64,000 nucleotides of DNA, taken from Sphingomonas sp. BK345. Its GTDB lineage: Bacteria > Pseudomonadota > Alphaproteobacteria > Sphingomonadales > Sphingomonadaceae. The notes beneath the pieces are model-generated. The model had not been told where the DNA came from, made no database searches, and saw only the letters and a list, made by a program, of their open reading frames with translations. The position numbers were made by a program, and so were the translations under genes. The stretch is from positions 186,001 to 250,000 of the forward strand of contig NZ_JACHZX010000005.1 in the NCBI RefSeq assembly GCF_014193845.1, in the 5' to 3' direction. Shown in pieces: positions 1-8,540 of this stretch. How positions within the stretch are numbered: position 1 is the stretch's first letter; each line of letters opens with the position of its first letter.

Positions 1-561
1 TCGGGCGACATGGGGCTGCGCTTCCTGCTCGGCGCCTCCACCTCGCGCGGGCTGACCGAGCATCATATCGGCGTGGTCGGCATCTCGTCGCCGGTCTACT
101 TCCGCCGACGCCGCACCCGCGCCGAGGTGGACGCCTTCATCGCCGACGCGGTGCGCACGGCATTGGCGCGCACGGGCGCGCGGCGGCTGGTGGTGATGGG
201 CCAGTCCTATGGCGCGGACATCGTCCAGATCGGGATGGCGCACCTGCCGGCCGAGCTGCGCGCGCGTGTGGCGGGGATCATCCTCGTGCTACCCGGCGAC
301 GCCGTCTTCTACCGCGCCGACCCGACTGGCTGGGCCTATCACGGCACGCCCGACAGCGTCGCGGTGACGACCGCGCGCACGCTGACCTGGACGCCGCTGA
401 CCTGCATCTACGGCGCCGAGGAGGACGACAGCCTGTGCCCGCTGCTCGACCTGCCAAATCTGCGCAAGGTGGCAATGCCGGGCGGGCACAACATCAATCA
501 CGACGCCCAGGGGCTGCTGCGCCACGTGTTGGCGGCGGTGGGGCGGGCGGACCGGCCTTGA
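1..561 (+). CDS. VirJ/AcvB-type alpha/beta hydrolase, C-terminal part
   Basis: The reading frame is open to the left edge (it begins Ser-Gly-Asp in frame), so the 5' end of this gene lies outside the window. The visible 186 residues look like the VirJ domain of AcvB/VirJ proteins: a YF motif (PVYFRRR), then a nucleophile elbow MGQSYGAD, the LPAELRARV helix that follows it in this family, and a late GGHNINHD segment that supplies the likely catalytic His. Known AcvB/VirJ proteins are periplasmic and act on lipids (lysyl-phosphatidylglycerol) or support type IV secretion. Which of these applies here is not decidable, and a signal peptide cannot be seen. The next gene is on the opposite strand and converges on it. 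The family call is fairly firm; the role is inference. Confidence 0.75.
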   Translation, partial: SGDMGLRFLLGASTSRGLTEHHIGVVGISSPVYFRRRRTRAEVDAFIADAVRTALARTGARRLVVMGQSYGADIVQIGMAHLPAELRARVAGIILVLPGDAVFYRADPTGWAYHGTPDSVAVTTARTLTWTPLTCIYGAEEDDSLCPLLDLPNLRKVAMPGGHNINHDAQGLLRHVLAAVGRADRP

Positions 562-587
562 CGGTGGCGCACGCGCGAGGCTGCGCA

Positions 588-722
588 ATCCTCCCCGGTA
601 CGGGGAGGGGGACCGCCCGGCGCAGCCGCGTGGTGGAGGGGGGGGCAAACGGACCGGCTCGCTCGCGGAAAGCCCCCTCCGTCAGCGCAGACGCGCTGCC
701 ACCTCCCCGCCAGCGGGGAGGA
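588..722. repeat. Paired palindromic intergenic repeat (CCTCCCC type), probable bidirectional terminator
   Basis: Two short hairpins bracket this convergent intergenic gap. One has an 8-bp stem CCTCCCCG/CGGGGAGG with loop GTA (590-608). The other has a 9-bp stem CCTCCCCGC/GCGGGGAGG with a 2-base loop (702-721). The segments between them (GTGGTGGAGGGGG and CCCCCTCCGTCA) are also roughly complementary, so the whole block can fold into one long imperfect hairpin. The same CCTCCCC/GGGGAGG core recurs at 50999-51023. Confidence 0.6.
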
Positions 723-732
723 TTTGCGAGGG

Positions 733-2154
733 CTACACCTCCCAGCCGCCGCCCAGCGCGAGGAACAGCTGGACCTGGTCCGCCGCGAGCCGGCTGTCCG
801 CCGCGGCGAGCGTCTGCTCGGTGCCGATCAGCGTGCGCTGCGCGTCGAGCACCGGCAGGAAGCCGGTCCGCCCCGCGGTGAACAGCCGCTCCGAGTCGCT
901 CGCCGCCCGCGCCGCCTGCCCGCGCGCCTGCGCCAGCGCGGCGCGGCGGTCGAGATCGCGCGCGTAGACGGTCAGCGCGGTCTCGGTCTCGCGCAACGCG
1001 CCGAGCACGACGCCGTCGAAGCTGGCCACCGCGGCGTCGGTCTCGGCCTGCGCGCCAGCGATCCGCGCGCGCACGCGGCGGCGGTTGGGGAACTCCCAGC
1101 TGATCAGCGGACCGAGCGAGAACTTATACGTGTCGCTCGTGAAGGCGTTGCGCAGCAGCCCGACCGAACCGGCGGAGGCGCCGAGTGTCACGCGCGGGTA
1201 GAGCGCCGCTTCCGCCACGCCGATCCGCGCGGTCGCGGCGTGGAGCAGCAGCTCGGCGCGGCGCACGTCAGGGCGGCGGCGCAGCAGCGCGGCGCCGTCG
1301 CCGATCGGGATCGCGCGGTCGAGCCGGGGCTCGAGCGCGCAGGCGGCGACGTCGCGGTCGAACTCGGCGGGAGGCCGGCCGGTGAGCGTCGCCAGCCGGA
1401 ACAGCGCCACCTGCCGAGCCGCGAGCAGCGTCGGCAGCGTCGCGCGGACCTGCTCCTCCTGCGCGCGCGACCGCGTCGCGTCGAGCGAGATGCCGCGCCC
1501 GGCGCGCACCAGCCGCTGCGTCAGCGCGGTGGTGCGCTGCTGTAGTGCCAGCGCGCGCTGCGCCACGCCGATCTCGCGCCCGGCGGCGCAGGCGTCGACA
1601 TAGGCGCGAGTCGTGTCCGCCACGACCGTGACCCTCACCGCGTCATAGGCGGCCCGCATCGCCGCGACATCGGCGGTCGAGGCCTCGACCGCGCGGCGCA
1701 CCTGCCCGGCGAGGTCGAGCTGGTAGGAGACGCCGACCCGACCCGAATAGACCGGGGCGGAGGGGAGCGCCGCGCCGGGCAACAGCTCCTCCTCCGCCGA
1801 GCGCTGCGCGTAGCCCGGGGCGACCTCGACCTGCGCCTGCGGCGTGCGGTCGGTCTCGGCGAGGTCGAGGGCGGCGCGCGCGCGCGCGATATTGGCGTCG
1901 GCGACGCGCAGGTCGGTGTTGTGCGCGATCGCCGCGGTGACGAGCCGGTCGAGCAGCGGGTCCTGGTACAGCCGCCACCAATGGTCGGGCAGCGGCGCCG
2001 GCGCGTAGGCGGCAGCGGCGCCCGAGACGAACGCGCCGGTCGCGCTCGGCCGCTCGATCACGGCGCTGGCGGGGCGGTGATAGTTCGGGCCGGCGGCGGC
2101 GCAGCCGGCGAGCAGTCCGGCGAGCAGCGCGGGGGCGAGGCGCCGCGGGCTCAC
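733..2154 (-). CDS. Outer membrane efflux lipoprotein, NodT/OprM family
   Basis: This 473-residue protein would be the outer membrane channel of the efflux pump encoded upstream. It starts with GTG at 2154, overlapping the TGA of the HlyD-like gene (GTGA), which implies translational coupling. The N-terminus is a lipoprotein signal ending LLAGLLAGC, followed by GPNYHRP, the hallmark of NodT-type outer membrane factors. Two long coiled-coil/beta-strand repeats follow (about residues 55-260 and 260-470), with the typical LLRRRPDVRRAE motif near residue 290. The reading frame continues open upstream across the HlyD gene, but the lipobox and overlap make 2154 the likely start. It is the last gene of a five-gene operon. 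Substrate unknown. Confidence 0.88.
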   Translation of the reverse strand: MSPRRLAPALLAGLLAGCAAAGPNYHRPASAVIERPSATGAFVSGAAAAYAPAPLPDHWWRLYQDPLLDRLVTAAIAHNTDLRVADANIARARAALDLAETDRTPQAQVEVAPGYAQRSAEEELLPGAALPSAPVYSGRVGVSYQLDLAGQVRRAVEASTADVAAMRAAYDAVRVTVVADTTRAYVDACAAGREIGVAQRALALQQRTTALTQRLVRAGRGISLDATRSRAQEEQVRATLPTLLAARQVALFRLATLTGRPPAEFDRDVAACALEPRLDRAIPIGDGAALLRRRPDVRRAELLLHAATARIGVAEAALYPRVTLGASAGSVGLLRNAFTSDTYKFSLGPLISWEFPNRRRVRARIAGAQAETDAAVASFDGVVLGALRETETALTVYARDLDRRAALAQARGQAARAASDSERLFTAGRTGFLPVLDAQRTLIGTEQTLAAADSRLAADQVQLFLALGGGWEV

Positions 2155-3044
2155 GCGCGATGCTCCCGCGCGGACGGGGCAGGAGCGGGAGGCACCACCT
2201 CGACCGTAGCCGTGCGCCCGACCACGAGCGACGTGCCGGCGGGCGCTCGGTCGAGCGTGACCCGCACCGGAATGCGCTGCGCCAGCCGCACCCAGCTGAA
2301 GGTCGGGTTGACGTTGGCCAGCAGATTGGCGCCGGCGCTGCGGTCGCGGTCCTCGATTCCGCCGGCGATGCTCTGGACGTGGCCGGCGAGCGCGCCGTCG
2401 TCGCCCATCAGCCGCACCCGCACCGCGTCGCCGACGTGGATGCGCGGCAGCTTGGTCTCCTCGAAATAGCCGATCACGTGGAGCGAGGCGCGGTCGATGA
2501 TCGCGAAGGCGGGGTGGCCCGCGCTGGCATAGTCGCCGGGGCGGAGGTCGAGGTTGGTCACCGTGCCCGCGACGCCCGCGCGCACCAAGGTCCGCGCGAG
2601 GTTGAGCTCGGCGGTGTCGAGTGCAACGCGCGCCTGCCCCAGCGTCGCCTCGAGCTGTGCGACCTTGGCGAGGCTCTGCTCGCGCACCTCGCCCGCGACC
2701 AGATCGCCGAGCTCGCGGTCGCGCCGCGCCTCGCGCCGCGCCTGGGCGAGTTGGACCTGCTGCGCCGCAATCGCCGCGCGCGCCTGCGCCACCGCGAGCC
2801 GGTAGCGCGGCCGGTCGACCTCGAACAGCGGCGTCCCCGCCGCGACCGGCTGGTTGTCGCGCACGAACACCTGGGTGACGAGACCCGAGACATCGGGGGC
2901 GACCTGGACCACGTCGGCGCGCACGCGGCCGTCGCGCGTCCACGGCTCCTCCTCATAATGGATCCACAGCCGCTGCGCCGCGAGACAGGCGACGGCGACC
3001 ACGACCAGCGTCACGGCGACGCGGAGAATGACGATCTTTCTCAT
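2151..3044 (-). CDS. HlyD-family periplasmic adaptor (membrane fusion) protein
   Basis: This adaptor of 297 residues would link the inner membrane FUSC transporter to the outer membrane channel. I chose ATG at 3044 (MRKIVILRVAV) because an AGGAA ribosome site lies just upstream and a single membrane anchor (about residues 5-24) follows at once. An ATG further upstream gives only an Arg-rich tail. Then come the EEPWTRDGRVRADVV segment typical of EmrA/AaeA adaptors, a first lipoyl half (VAPDVSGLVTQVFVRDNQPV), an alpha-helical hairpin around residues 75-135, the second lipoyl half (AGVAGTVTNLDLRPGDYA) and a beta-barrel domain. It ends in an overlap with the outer membrane factor gene. The adaptor type fits AaeA-like aromatic acid export. 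Confidence 0.9.
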   Translation of the reverse strand: MRKIVILRVAVTLVVVAVACLAAQRLWIHYEEEPWTRDGRVRADVVQVAPDVSGLVTQVFVRDNQPVAAGTPLFEVDRPRYRLAVAQARAAIAAQQVQLAQARREARRDRELGDLVAGEVREQSLAKVAQLEATLGQARVALDTAELNLARTLVRAGVAGTVTNLDLRPGDYASAGHPAFAIIDRASLHVIGYFEETKLPRIHVGDAVRVRLMGDDGALAGHVQSIAGGIEDRDRSAGANLLANVNPTFSWVRLAQRIPVRVTLDRAPAGTSLVVGRTATVEVVPPAPAPSAREHRA

Positions 3045-3049
3045 GATTC

Positions 3050-3274
3050 CTAGCCGAAGAGAGCGGCGGGCGCGGTGCCGCCGAGGAGGGCGGCGCAGCC
3101 GGCCCACAGGATGACGGTGAGCGCAACGTCGAATAGCCCGCGATGCCAGACGAAGCGGTAGAGGCCGAGCCGCGCCAGCGCCCAGCCGATCGTTTCCGCC
3201 GCGACGAAGGCCAGCACCGCGGCGAGCAGCAGCGGGTGGACGTACACGCCCGCCAGGTCGATCTCGCCAGTCAT
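3050..3274 (-). CDS. DUF1656 small inner membrane protein (AaeX-like)
   Basis: This 74-residue protein has two predicted membrane helices (about residues 12-33 and 48-68) and the MTGEIDLAGVYVHPLL start typical of DUF1656/AaeX proteins. These proteins almost always sit between the FUSC transporter and the HlyD adaptor in AaeAB-type efflux operons, as here. Its ATG overlaps the FUSC stop codon (ATGA), and only five bases separate its end from the adaptor start. Its biochemical role is not known in any member; the context implies a pump accessory. Confidence 0.85.
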   Translation of the reverse strand: MTGEIDLAGVYVHPLLLAAVLAFVAAETIGWALARLGLYRFVWHRGLFDVALTVILWAGCAALLGGTAPAALFG

Positions 3275-5274
3275 GCCGCCGCCCTCGCGTGGTCGAGCCC
3301 GCGGGCGGCGGGGAAGAAGTTGCGGCGCAGCCCGGTCAGCGCGGCGAGCCGGTCGCGCGGAGCGGGCGCCTCCGCCAGCGCCGTTGAGATCGCCGCGTCA
3401 AGCCGCGCGAGCAGCGCCGCGTCAGGTGCGGCCACCTCGCCGCGGGCGCGGGCGCGGTAATGCGCCGCGACGTCGGCGCGCAGCGCCGCGAGGGTGTCAT
3501 CGGCGGTGTCGTTGGCGGGAGCGAGCTGCGCCAGGTTCACGCCGACGCGGAGTTCGCGCAGTGCGGCCATGCCGGCGTCGCGGTCGCCCTGCTCGAGGTC
3601 GCCGACCCGCGCGCCGAGCAGCCCGACGCGGTCGAGCATGCGGCTCCGCCACGCCGGCAGCGGGGCGCGGCCCGGGCGCGCGGCCAGCTCGACGAGCTCG
3701 CGCCAGCCGGCGCGGCGCAGCCGGCGCAGCGCAGCGCCCGCGCCGAGGCTCCGGCACAGCCGTGTCGCCACCATCGCCGCGGCGACGCCGGCGAGCTGCG
3801 CGACGCTGCCGTTGAAGAAGCCGGCCGCGTCGGCGGTGAAGCTGTTGGTCAGCGCCAGCCCGCCCGCGAGCCCGATCAGCAAGGGCATCATCCGCCCGTA
3901 CCAGCGCGGCAGTGCCATCAGCACGCCGGGCACCAGCAGCGCGGGCGCGAGCAGCAGCGCGAGCGTCTCGAAGCTGTGTACCAGCGGCAGCAGCGCGAAC
4001 AGGTAGAGCGCGACCAAGGGCAGCGACGCGACCGTCCAGATCAGGAAGCCGCGCTGCGCCGGCACCGGATCGTCCATCGTGGCGAAGAAGCAGCATACCA
4101 CCGCCGCGATCATCGCCGCGACCGCTCCCTCAGGCCAGGCGGTCATGATCCAGAAGCCGCAGCAGGCGAGGATCGCGGCCAAGGTTGCGACGGCGGAGAG
4201 CAGCGCGAGCGGCAGGTCGCGGTGGAGCGGCCGCTGTCGCCGCTCGCTCAGCAGCGCGAGCACCCGCTCCGGCGGCGCGGCGTCGGGAGCGATCGCCTGC
4301 GCCGCGACGAGTCGCGCGGTGTCGAGCGCCTCCACCAGCTCGCGCAGCCGGTCGAGCAGATTGGCGATCAGCAGCTCGCGCCAGTCCGTGGGTGTCAGCG
4401 CCGCGGCGAGCGCGTCGGCGCGCGCCACCAGGCTAGCCGGCTCGTGCGCGTCCGCGTCGCTCGCCCAGCCGCGGATATCGTCGACCAGCGCGGCCACCTC
4501 GGCCGGCACCTCACCCTCGACGGCGATCGCGCGGAGACGGTCCTCGACCGCGGAGACGAGCGGCAGCAGCAGCACGAACCGGTCCTGCAGCGCGCTCAGC
4601 AGCGCGCGGGTGGGGCGCGCGGCGGCGGTGTCGAACGGGACATGCGTCGCCATGACGTGCAGCTCGGTGACGTCCGCGGCGAGACGACGGCGCTCCTGAT
4701 CGGCGCGCTCCGTCGGGGCCGGGGCGAGTGCGTCGCCGATCCAGCGCTCGGCCTCGCCCAGTAAAGTCCGTACGCGCGCGCCGAGCAGCGCGGTGACGCT
4801 GCGCGGCCAGATCGCGGCGTGGACGAGCGCGGCGCAGGTCACGCCGATGCCGATCTCCTGCGCGCGCAGCACCGCGACGTCGAAGATCGCCTCGGGATGG
4901 CCGACGGTCGGGAAGCCGACCAGCGCCGCGGTATAGCCAGCGAGCATGAAGAGGTAGGAGCGCGGCGTGCGATCGAGCAGCGAGACGAACTGGCACGCCG
5001 CCACCCAGCCGGCGAGCGCGAGCGAGAGCAGCAGCGGGGCGCCCACCAGCAGCGGCACCATCACCACCGCCGCGCTCGCGCCGACGAGGGTGCCGATCAG
5101 GCGGAACACTGCCTTGGAGCGGACCGCGCCGCTCAGCGGCTGGCTGGTGATATAGACGGTCGCCATCGCCCAGAACGGGCGCTCGAGCCCCAGCGCGAAC
5201 GAGACGTACAGCGCCAGCATCGCCGCCGCGAAACAATTGGCCGAGAACACGACCTCGCGCAGACCCACGCGCAT
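3271..5274 (-). CDS. FUSC-family inner membrane transporter (AaeB-like)
   Basis: This 667-residue protein is the probable energy-coupled core of the pump. The start ATG at 5274 (MRVGLREVVFSANCF) lies four bases after the MarR stop codon. The same frame runs on upstream, but only as an antisense-type reading of marR. The N-terminal half has about six membrane helices beginning FAAAMLALYVSFALGL, with PFWAMATVYITSQPLSG, the conserved first-loop motif of FUSC/AaeB proteins. A cytosolic stretch follows (about residues 165-360), then a second membrane block (about 370-530) and a soluble tail. AaeB proteins export hydroxylated aromatic acids; fusaric acid exporters share the fold. The substrate here is not shown. 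Confidence 0.9.
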   Translation of the reverse strand: MRVGLREVVFSANCFAAAMLALYVSFALGLERPFWAMATVYITSQPLSGAVRSKAVFRLIGTLVGASAAVVMVPLLVGAPLLLSLALAGWVAACQFVSLLDRTPRSYLFMLAGYTAALVGFPTVGHPEAIFDVAVLRAQEIGIGVTCAALVHAAIWPRSVTALLGARVRTLLGEAERWIGDALAPAPTERADQERRRLAADVTELHVMATHVPFDTAAARPTRALLSALQDRFVLLLPLVSAVEDRLRAIAVEGEVPAEVAALVDDIRGWASDADAHEPASLVARADALAAALTPTDWRELLIANLLDRLRELVEALDTARLVAAQAIAPDAAPPERVLALLSERRQRPLHRDLPLALLSAVATLAAILACCGFWIMTAWPEGAVAAMIAAVVCCFFATMDDPVPAQRGFLIWTVASLPLVALYLFALLPLVHSFETLALLLAPALLVPGVLMALPRWYGRMMPLLIGLAGGLALTNSFTADAAGFFNGSVAQLAGVAAAMVATRLCRSLGAGAALRRLRRAGWRELVELAARPGRAPLPAWRSRMLDRVGLLGARVGDLEQGDRDAGMAALRELRVGVNLAQLAPANDTADDTLAALRADVAAHYRARARGEVAAPDAALLARLDAAISTALAEAPAPRDRLAALTGLRRNFFPAARGLDHARAAA

Positions 5275-5278
5275 CGGA

Positions 5279-5731
5279 TCAGGTCGCGTCCGCCGCGGCC
5301 AGCGCGTGGGCGAGCCGCTCGAGCACCTTGCTGGCCACGGCGATCTCGGCGGGATCGATCCCGGCGAACAGCGCCGTGCGGATCTCGGCCGAGCGCGCCT
5401 CCGCCGCCGCGGCCAGCGCGCGGCCCGCGTCGGAGAGATGGAGCGTCTTGGCGCGCTTGTCGGCGGGATCGGCGCGACGCTCGGCGAGCCCCGCACGCTC
5501 GATCTGGTCGAGCATCGGGACGACCGTGGGCGGCTCGACCCCGAGCTGCTCGGCCAGTGCACCCTGGCGTACTCCATCCTCCATCCGCCCCAGGAGCATC
5601 ACCGCCAGCGCGGAGGAGTGCGACAGCGAGAGAGCGGCCAGTTCACGGTCGAGATGGCGGCGGTAGGCGCGCGCCAGCGGGACGAGCAACGTGGTGAGCT
5701 GACGCTCGGGCGGAGACGACCTAACGGGCAT
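5279..5731 (-). CDS. MarR-family transcriptional regulator
   Basis: This 150-residue winged-helix repressor is the first gene of the efflux operon. The DNA-binding core runs from about residue 45 to 105: a recognition region GALAEQLGVEPPTVVPMLDQIERAGLAERR, then the wing with DPADKRAKTLHLSDAGRAL, which matches the MarR D-x-R-x-K/L-T-G signature closely. Helices at both ends form the dimer interface. In MarR-controlled FUSC operons the repressor is usually released by a phenolic ligand that the pump exports, so self-regulation from the promoter at 5732-5865 is the simple expectation. The ATG has only a short AGG three bases upstream, so the exact start could be slightly internal. Confidence 0.9.
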   Translation of the reverse strand: MPVRSSPPERQLTTLLVPLARAYRRHLDRELAALSLSHSSALAVMLLGRMEDGVRQGALAEQLGVEPPTVVPMLDQIERAGLAERRADPADKRAKTLHLSDAGRALAAAAEARSAEIRTALFAGIDPAEIAVASKVLERLAHALAAADAT

Positions 5732-5760
5732 ACCTGTTAGTTAGCTATCTATCTATCTCA
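5732..5760 (-). promoter_or_regulatory. marR operon upstream region with tetranucleotide repeats
   Basis: Directly before the marR start lie three and a half copies of a four-base unit (CTAT on the plus strand, 5745-5758), followed by two copies of a related unit (TTAG, 5737-5744). In the direction of transcription this reads GATA repeats and then CTAA repeats. The position fits the operator or leader of the autoregulated operon. No clear -35/-10 pair could be assigned. Confidence 0.3.
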
Positions 5761-5865
5761 TCGCAAGAGGTCGCGTCGGCGTTGCGGTAAACCTCTCCTC
5801 GAGCTCTCCCCGCGCCTCCAGCTCTTGCCGGTGACGCGGGGCGCGCCTCTGCCGGACAGTTGAGG

Positions 5866-6732
5866 TCAGGCCGCGGCCAAACGCATGGCGGTCTCACGAT
5901 AGTCGTGCAGCGGGCGGCCGAGCAGCTGGGTCAGCCGCTCGCGATCGCCCTCGTGCGGGATCATGCCGTCGCTGACGTAGCGCTCCGCCATCAGCCGCAT
6001 CTCATAGGCGGTCCAGCGCGGCATGAAGGACGCCATGTTCTGCTCGAAGCCGCTCGGATCGTCGCCGCCGTATACGACGGGGCGGCCGAGCACGTCGGAC
6101 CAGATCGCCGCGACATCGGCGCCCGTCAGCGTCTGCGGGCCGACCAGGTTGATGGTCACGGGCGGCAGCTTCGCGGGCGCGCGCTCGCGGCGGATCAGCT
6201 CGATCGCGGCGACCTCGGCGATGTCACGCGCGTCGACCATCGCCACGCCCTTGCCGCCGATCGGCATGGGGTAGACGCCGTGCTGCAGGATGACGTCCTT
6301 CACCATCGCCTCGTTGTCGATGAAGTAGGTCGGGCGCAGGATCGTCGCGCCCGCGTCCGTCGCTGCCAGCATCCGCTCGGCGCCCGACTTGACCGCGAAG
6401 TGCGGGACGTTGACCGCCTCGTCGGCGCCGAACACAGAGAGATAAACGATGCGGTCGATCCCGGCCTCGCGCGCGAGGTTGAGCGTGATGATCGCCTGGG
6501 TGAATTCATCCCCTGTGACGGCGTTGAGCAGGAACAGGGTGCTGATGCCGCCGAGCGCGGCGCGCAGAGAGTCGATGTCGAGCAGGTCGCCTCTCACCAC
6601 CTCGACCGCGGCGGGGAAGCTCGCCTTGGCGGGATCGCGTGTGAGAACGCGGACGTCGGAGTCGCGGGCGAGCAGCTGATCGACGACGTGCTGGCCGACG
6701 CGGCCGGTGGCACCGATGACGAGGATGGTCAT
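5866..6732 (-). CDS. NmrA-like NAD(P)-binding oxidoreductase
   Basis: This 288-residue atypical short-chain dehydrogenase has the nucleotide-binding motif GATGRVGQHV at residues 7-16. It lacks a clear YxxxK catalytic pair (SVFGADEAVNVPHFAVKSGAE occupies that place), as in the NmrA/HSCARG and QOR2-like groups that sense NAD(P)H or reduce quinones. LRPTYFIDN and a C-terminal helical region are also typical. A strong AAGGAG ribosome site precedes ATG 6732. It stands alone, transcribed toward the marR operon across a 130-base gap. Substrate unknown; a quinone reductase or redox sensor role is inference. Confidence 0.85.
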   Translation of the reverse strand: MTILVIGATGRVGQHVVDQLLARDSDVRVLTRDPAKASFPAAVEVVRGDLLDIDSLRAALGGISTLFLLNAVTGDEFTQAIITLNLAREAGIDRIVYLSVFGADEAVNVPHFAVKSGAERMLAATDAGATILRPTYFIDNEAMVKDVILQHGVYPMPIGGKGVAMVDARDIAEVAAIELIRRERAPAKLPPVTINLVGPQTLTGADVAAIWSDVLGRPVVYGGDDPSGFEQNMASFMPRWTAYEMRLMAERYVSDGMIPHEGDRERLTQLLGRPLHDYRETAMRLAAA

Positions 6733-7050
6733 GAGGGGTCTCCTTCGTAAGTCGTGTTGACGAAGGCGAAGATGTCCGTTCCGTGAGGGGGCGAATAGGC
6801 ACGCAATTTAGATATGGTGTTCCGCAAGCGAGACGATCCCCGTTTTGGCGGTGCTACGCCTGACCCACCTCGTCTGCATCGTCCGCGTGCTCCGGCGAAC
6901 GCCGCAGCCCAGAGTCGCCGACGCCGACCGTCACGGGGCTGGCTTCGGCGCGCGCGGGCGCGCTTCGACTTGGATGGGTCAGGTTCTAGGCAGGGCCGCT
7001 GCGCTCATACATCACGCCACTGCGCTAGACGGGTCGATCGCGACGAGCGC
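6733..7050. other. Intergenic region with a degenerate palindromic repeat
   Basis: This 318-base gap holds no gene I can support. Positions 6886-6923 contain CGTGCTCCGGCGAACGCC followed by GCAGCCCAGAGTC, a copy of the repeat also seen near 13151 and 20649. The remainder is presumably the promoter of the NmrA-like gene (6733-6830) and the tail of the minus-strand gene that ends at 7051. Confidence 0.5.
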
Positions 7051-7722
7051 TCACCACTGCCGGCGGAAGCCGCGGATCGCCACCACGGAGTCGCGCCGGG
7101 CACGCTGCGTCGTGGCGCTGGGGGCGGTCGCTTCCGTCTGAGGAGCGGGATCGACTATCATGCTCGCCATGGGTTCGGGCTGAGGCGCGGCCGGCGCCGA
7201 GATCGCGATCGCCGCCGGCTCCACCGCGCCGATCATACGGTCCGTCAGTACCACGGCAGGTCGGCGGGTTACCTCCACGTCGGCAGGCCGATCGAGGGGG
7301 CGTGGGAGCCGGACGGCCACGGCGGGCAGCGGCGTCGGTCGCGTGATCGAGCGAGGACGGGCGGCGGGTGTCGCCGGGACGGCGGTCGATGCGACGGGCA
7401 CAGACGCCATGCTGACCGGCGCGCTTCCGACGCTCGTGGCATCCGCGCGCTGGCTCGGCACCGTCGCTCGGACGCGCGAAGGATCGGGAGCGTCGTCGCG
7501 GGCGAGAGTCAGGAAGGCGAGGCCGGCGATCGCGCCCACCGCGGCGAGACCGAGCGTCGCCGAGGCCCGGCGCGATCGCGCGAGCGAGCGGGCGACGCCG
7601 CGCGGCGACGACGCGGTACGGCCGTTTGCGTCGTCGGTCGCGGCGGTGGGCTCCCCCAGCACCGACAGCAGCGCGGCGTCGAGCAGTTCGTCGTCGAAGG
7701 CGGCGGGCGGGCGGGTCACCAT
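7051..7722 (-). CDS. Unknown Pro/Ala-rich single-pass membrane protein
   Basis: This 223-residue protein has no family I recognise. An N-terminal cytosolic segment of about 55 residues ends in an Arg-rich stretch. One membrane helix follows (about residues 56-76, LGLAAVGAIAGLAFLTLA), then a long Pro, Ala, Val and Arg-rich region expected in the periplasm. The layout resembles anti-sigma factors or TonB-like linkers, but no zinc motif or conserved C-terminal domain is visible. Its ATG overlaps the end of the phosphatase gene by 7 bases (ATGGTGA), so the two are probably co-translated. Composition matches its neighbours, so recent transfer is not suggested. Confidence 0.65.
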   Translation of the reverse strand: MVTRPPAAFDDELLDAALLSVLGEPTAATDDANGRTASSPRGVARSLARSRRASATLGLAAVGAIAGLAFLTLARDDAPDPSRVRATVPSQRADATSVGSAPVSMASVPVASTAVPATPAARPRSITRPTPLPAVAVRLPRPLDRPADVEVTRRPAVVLTDRMIGAVEPAAIAISAPAAPQPEPMASMIVDPAPQTEATAPSATTQRARRDSVVAIRGFRRQW

Positions 7723-8513
7723 GCAGCCACCGTCTGCCGATGCTCGGCTGCCTCTCCGCGTTCCACCGCCACCGGCGCGGCCGCACCCGTCGCCTGCAGG
7801 AACCAGCGTTCGCCGCGTTCCAGACCCATGGCGGTGAGGCGACCGGTGCGATACGCGCCGGTGTCGAGCCCGACGCGGTTGCCACGCACCTCCGGGCCGT
7901 GCTCCACGATGGTGTGCCCGTGCACGACGGTAGCGCCGTGATCCTCGTCAGAATCGAGGAACTCCTCGCCGATCCACAGCAGGTCGCGCGGCACTTGACG
8001 TTCCAGCGCGACGCCGGGCCGGACGCCCGCGTGGACGAACAGATGATCCTCGTGGCGCAGCGTCAAAGGCAGCCGCGCCAGCCAGTCGATCACGTCGCGG
8101 CCGACCAGTTGCGCCGCCGCGCGGAGCTCGCGGATCCCTGGCATGTCGTCGGTGAGCGCGGGCGAGGCACCCCAGCTCAGCAGCGTCTCGCGACCGCCGA
8201 AGTCCAGCCACGCGCGATAGGCCCAGAGGTCACCGCGGAGCGCGTGCACCATCATCTCCTCGTGATTGCCTCTCAGAACGGTGAACCGCGAATTGAGCTG
8301 GCTCAGCCGCATGCAGCCGCGCACCAGCCGCGCGCTGTCGGGACCGCGATCGACGATGTCGCCGAGCAGGACGATCCGAGTCACGGTCGGCGCACGTGCG
8401 GCATGGTCGCGCTCGATCGTACGCATCAGCGCGCGGAATAGATCGAAGCGACCGTGCACGTCGCCGATCGCGTAGATCCGTCCCGGCTCGTTCGCGTGAT
8501 CGCCGCCCGTCAC
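7716..8513 (-). CDS. PPP-family serine/threonine protein phosphatase (metallophosphoesterase)
   Basis: This 265-residue protein carries the complete metal-site series of PPP phosphatases: GDVHGR (residues 17-22), GDIVDRGPDS (about 51-60), GNHE (about 81-84), HAGV (about 156-159) and GHT (about 200). These residues bind two metal ions and hydrolyse phosphoserine/threonine; some bacterial relatives (PrpA/PrpE, ApaH) act on other phosphoesters or dinucleoside polyphosphates. It lies between an outer membrane barrel gene (27 bases upstream) and the membrane protein whose start overlaps its stop. No cognate kinase gene is in view. Confidence 0.88.
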   Translation of the reverse strand: MTGGDHANEPGRIYAIGDVHGRFDLFRALMRTIERDHAARAPTVTRIVLLGDIVDRGPDSARLVRGCMRLSQLNSRFTVLRGNHEEMMVHALRGDLWAYRAWLDFGGRETLLSWGASPALTDDMPGIRELRAAAQLVGRDVIDWLARLPLTLRHEDHLFVHAGVRPGVALERQVPRDLLWIGEEFLDSDEDHGATVVHGHTIVEHGPEVRGNRVGLDTGAYRTGRLTAMGLERGERWFLQATGAAAPVAVERGEAAEHRQTVAAW

Positions 8514-8540
8514 TCGCTCGCTACCCCTGTGCTGGCGCGC

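Noticed and set aside
733..2943. Single 736-residue protein over the outer membrane factor and adaptor genes
   Set aside because: The upstream 260 codons are an out-of-frame reading of the HlyD-type gene; the lipobox and GTGA overlap place the real start at 2154.
6845..7141. Small plus-strand protein of 98 codons
   Set aside because: It covers a repeat copy and the 3' end of the minus-strand membrane protein gene, has no motif and no ribosome site.
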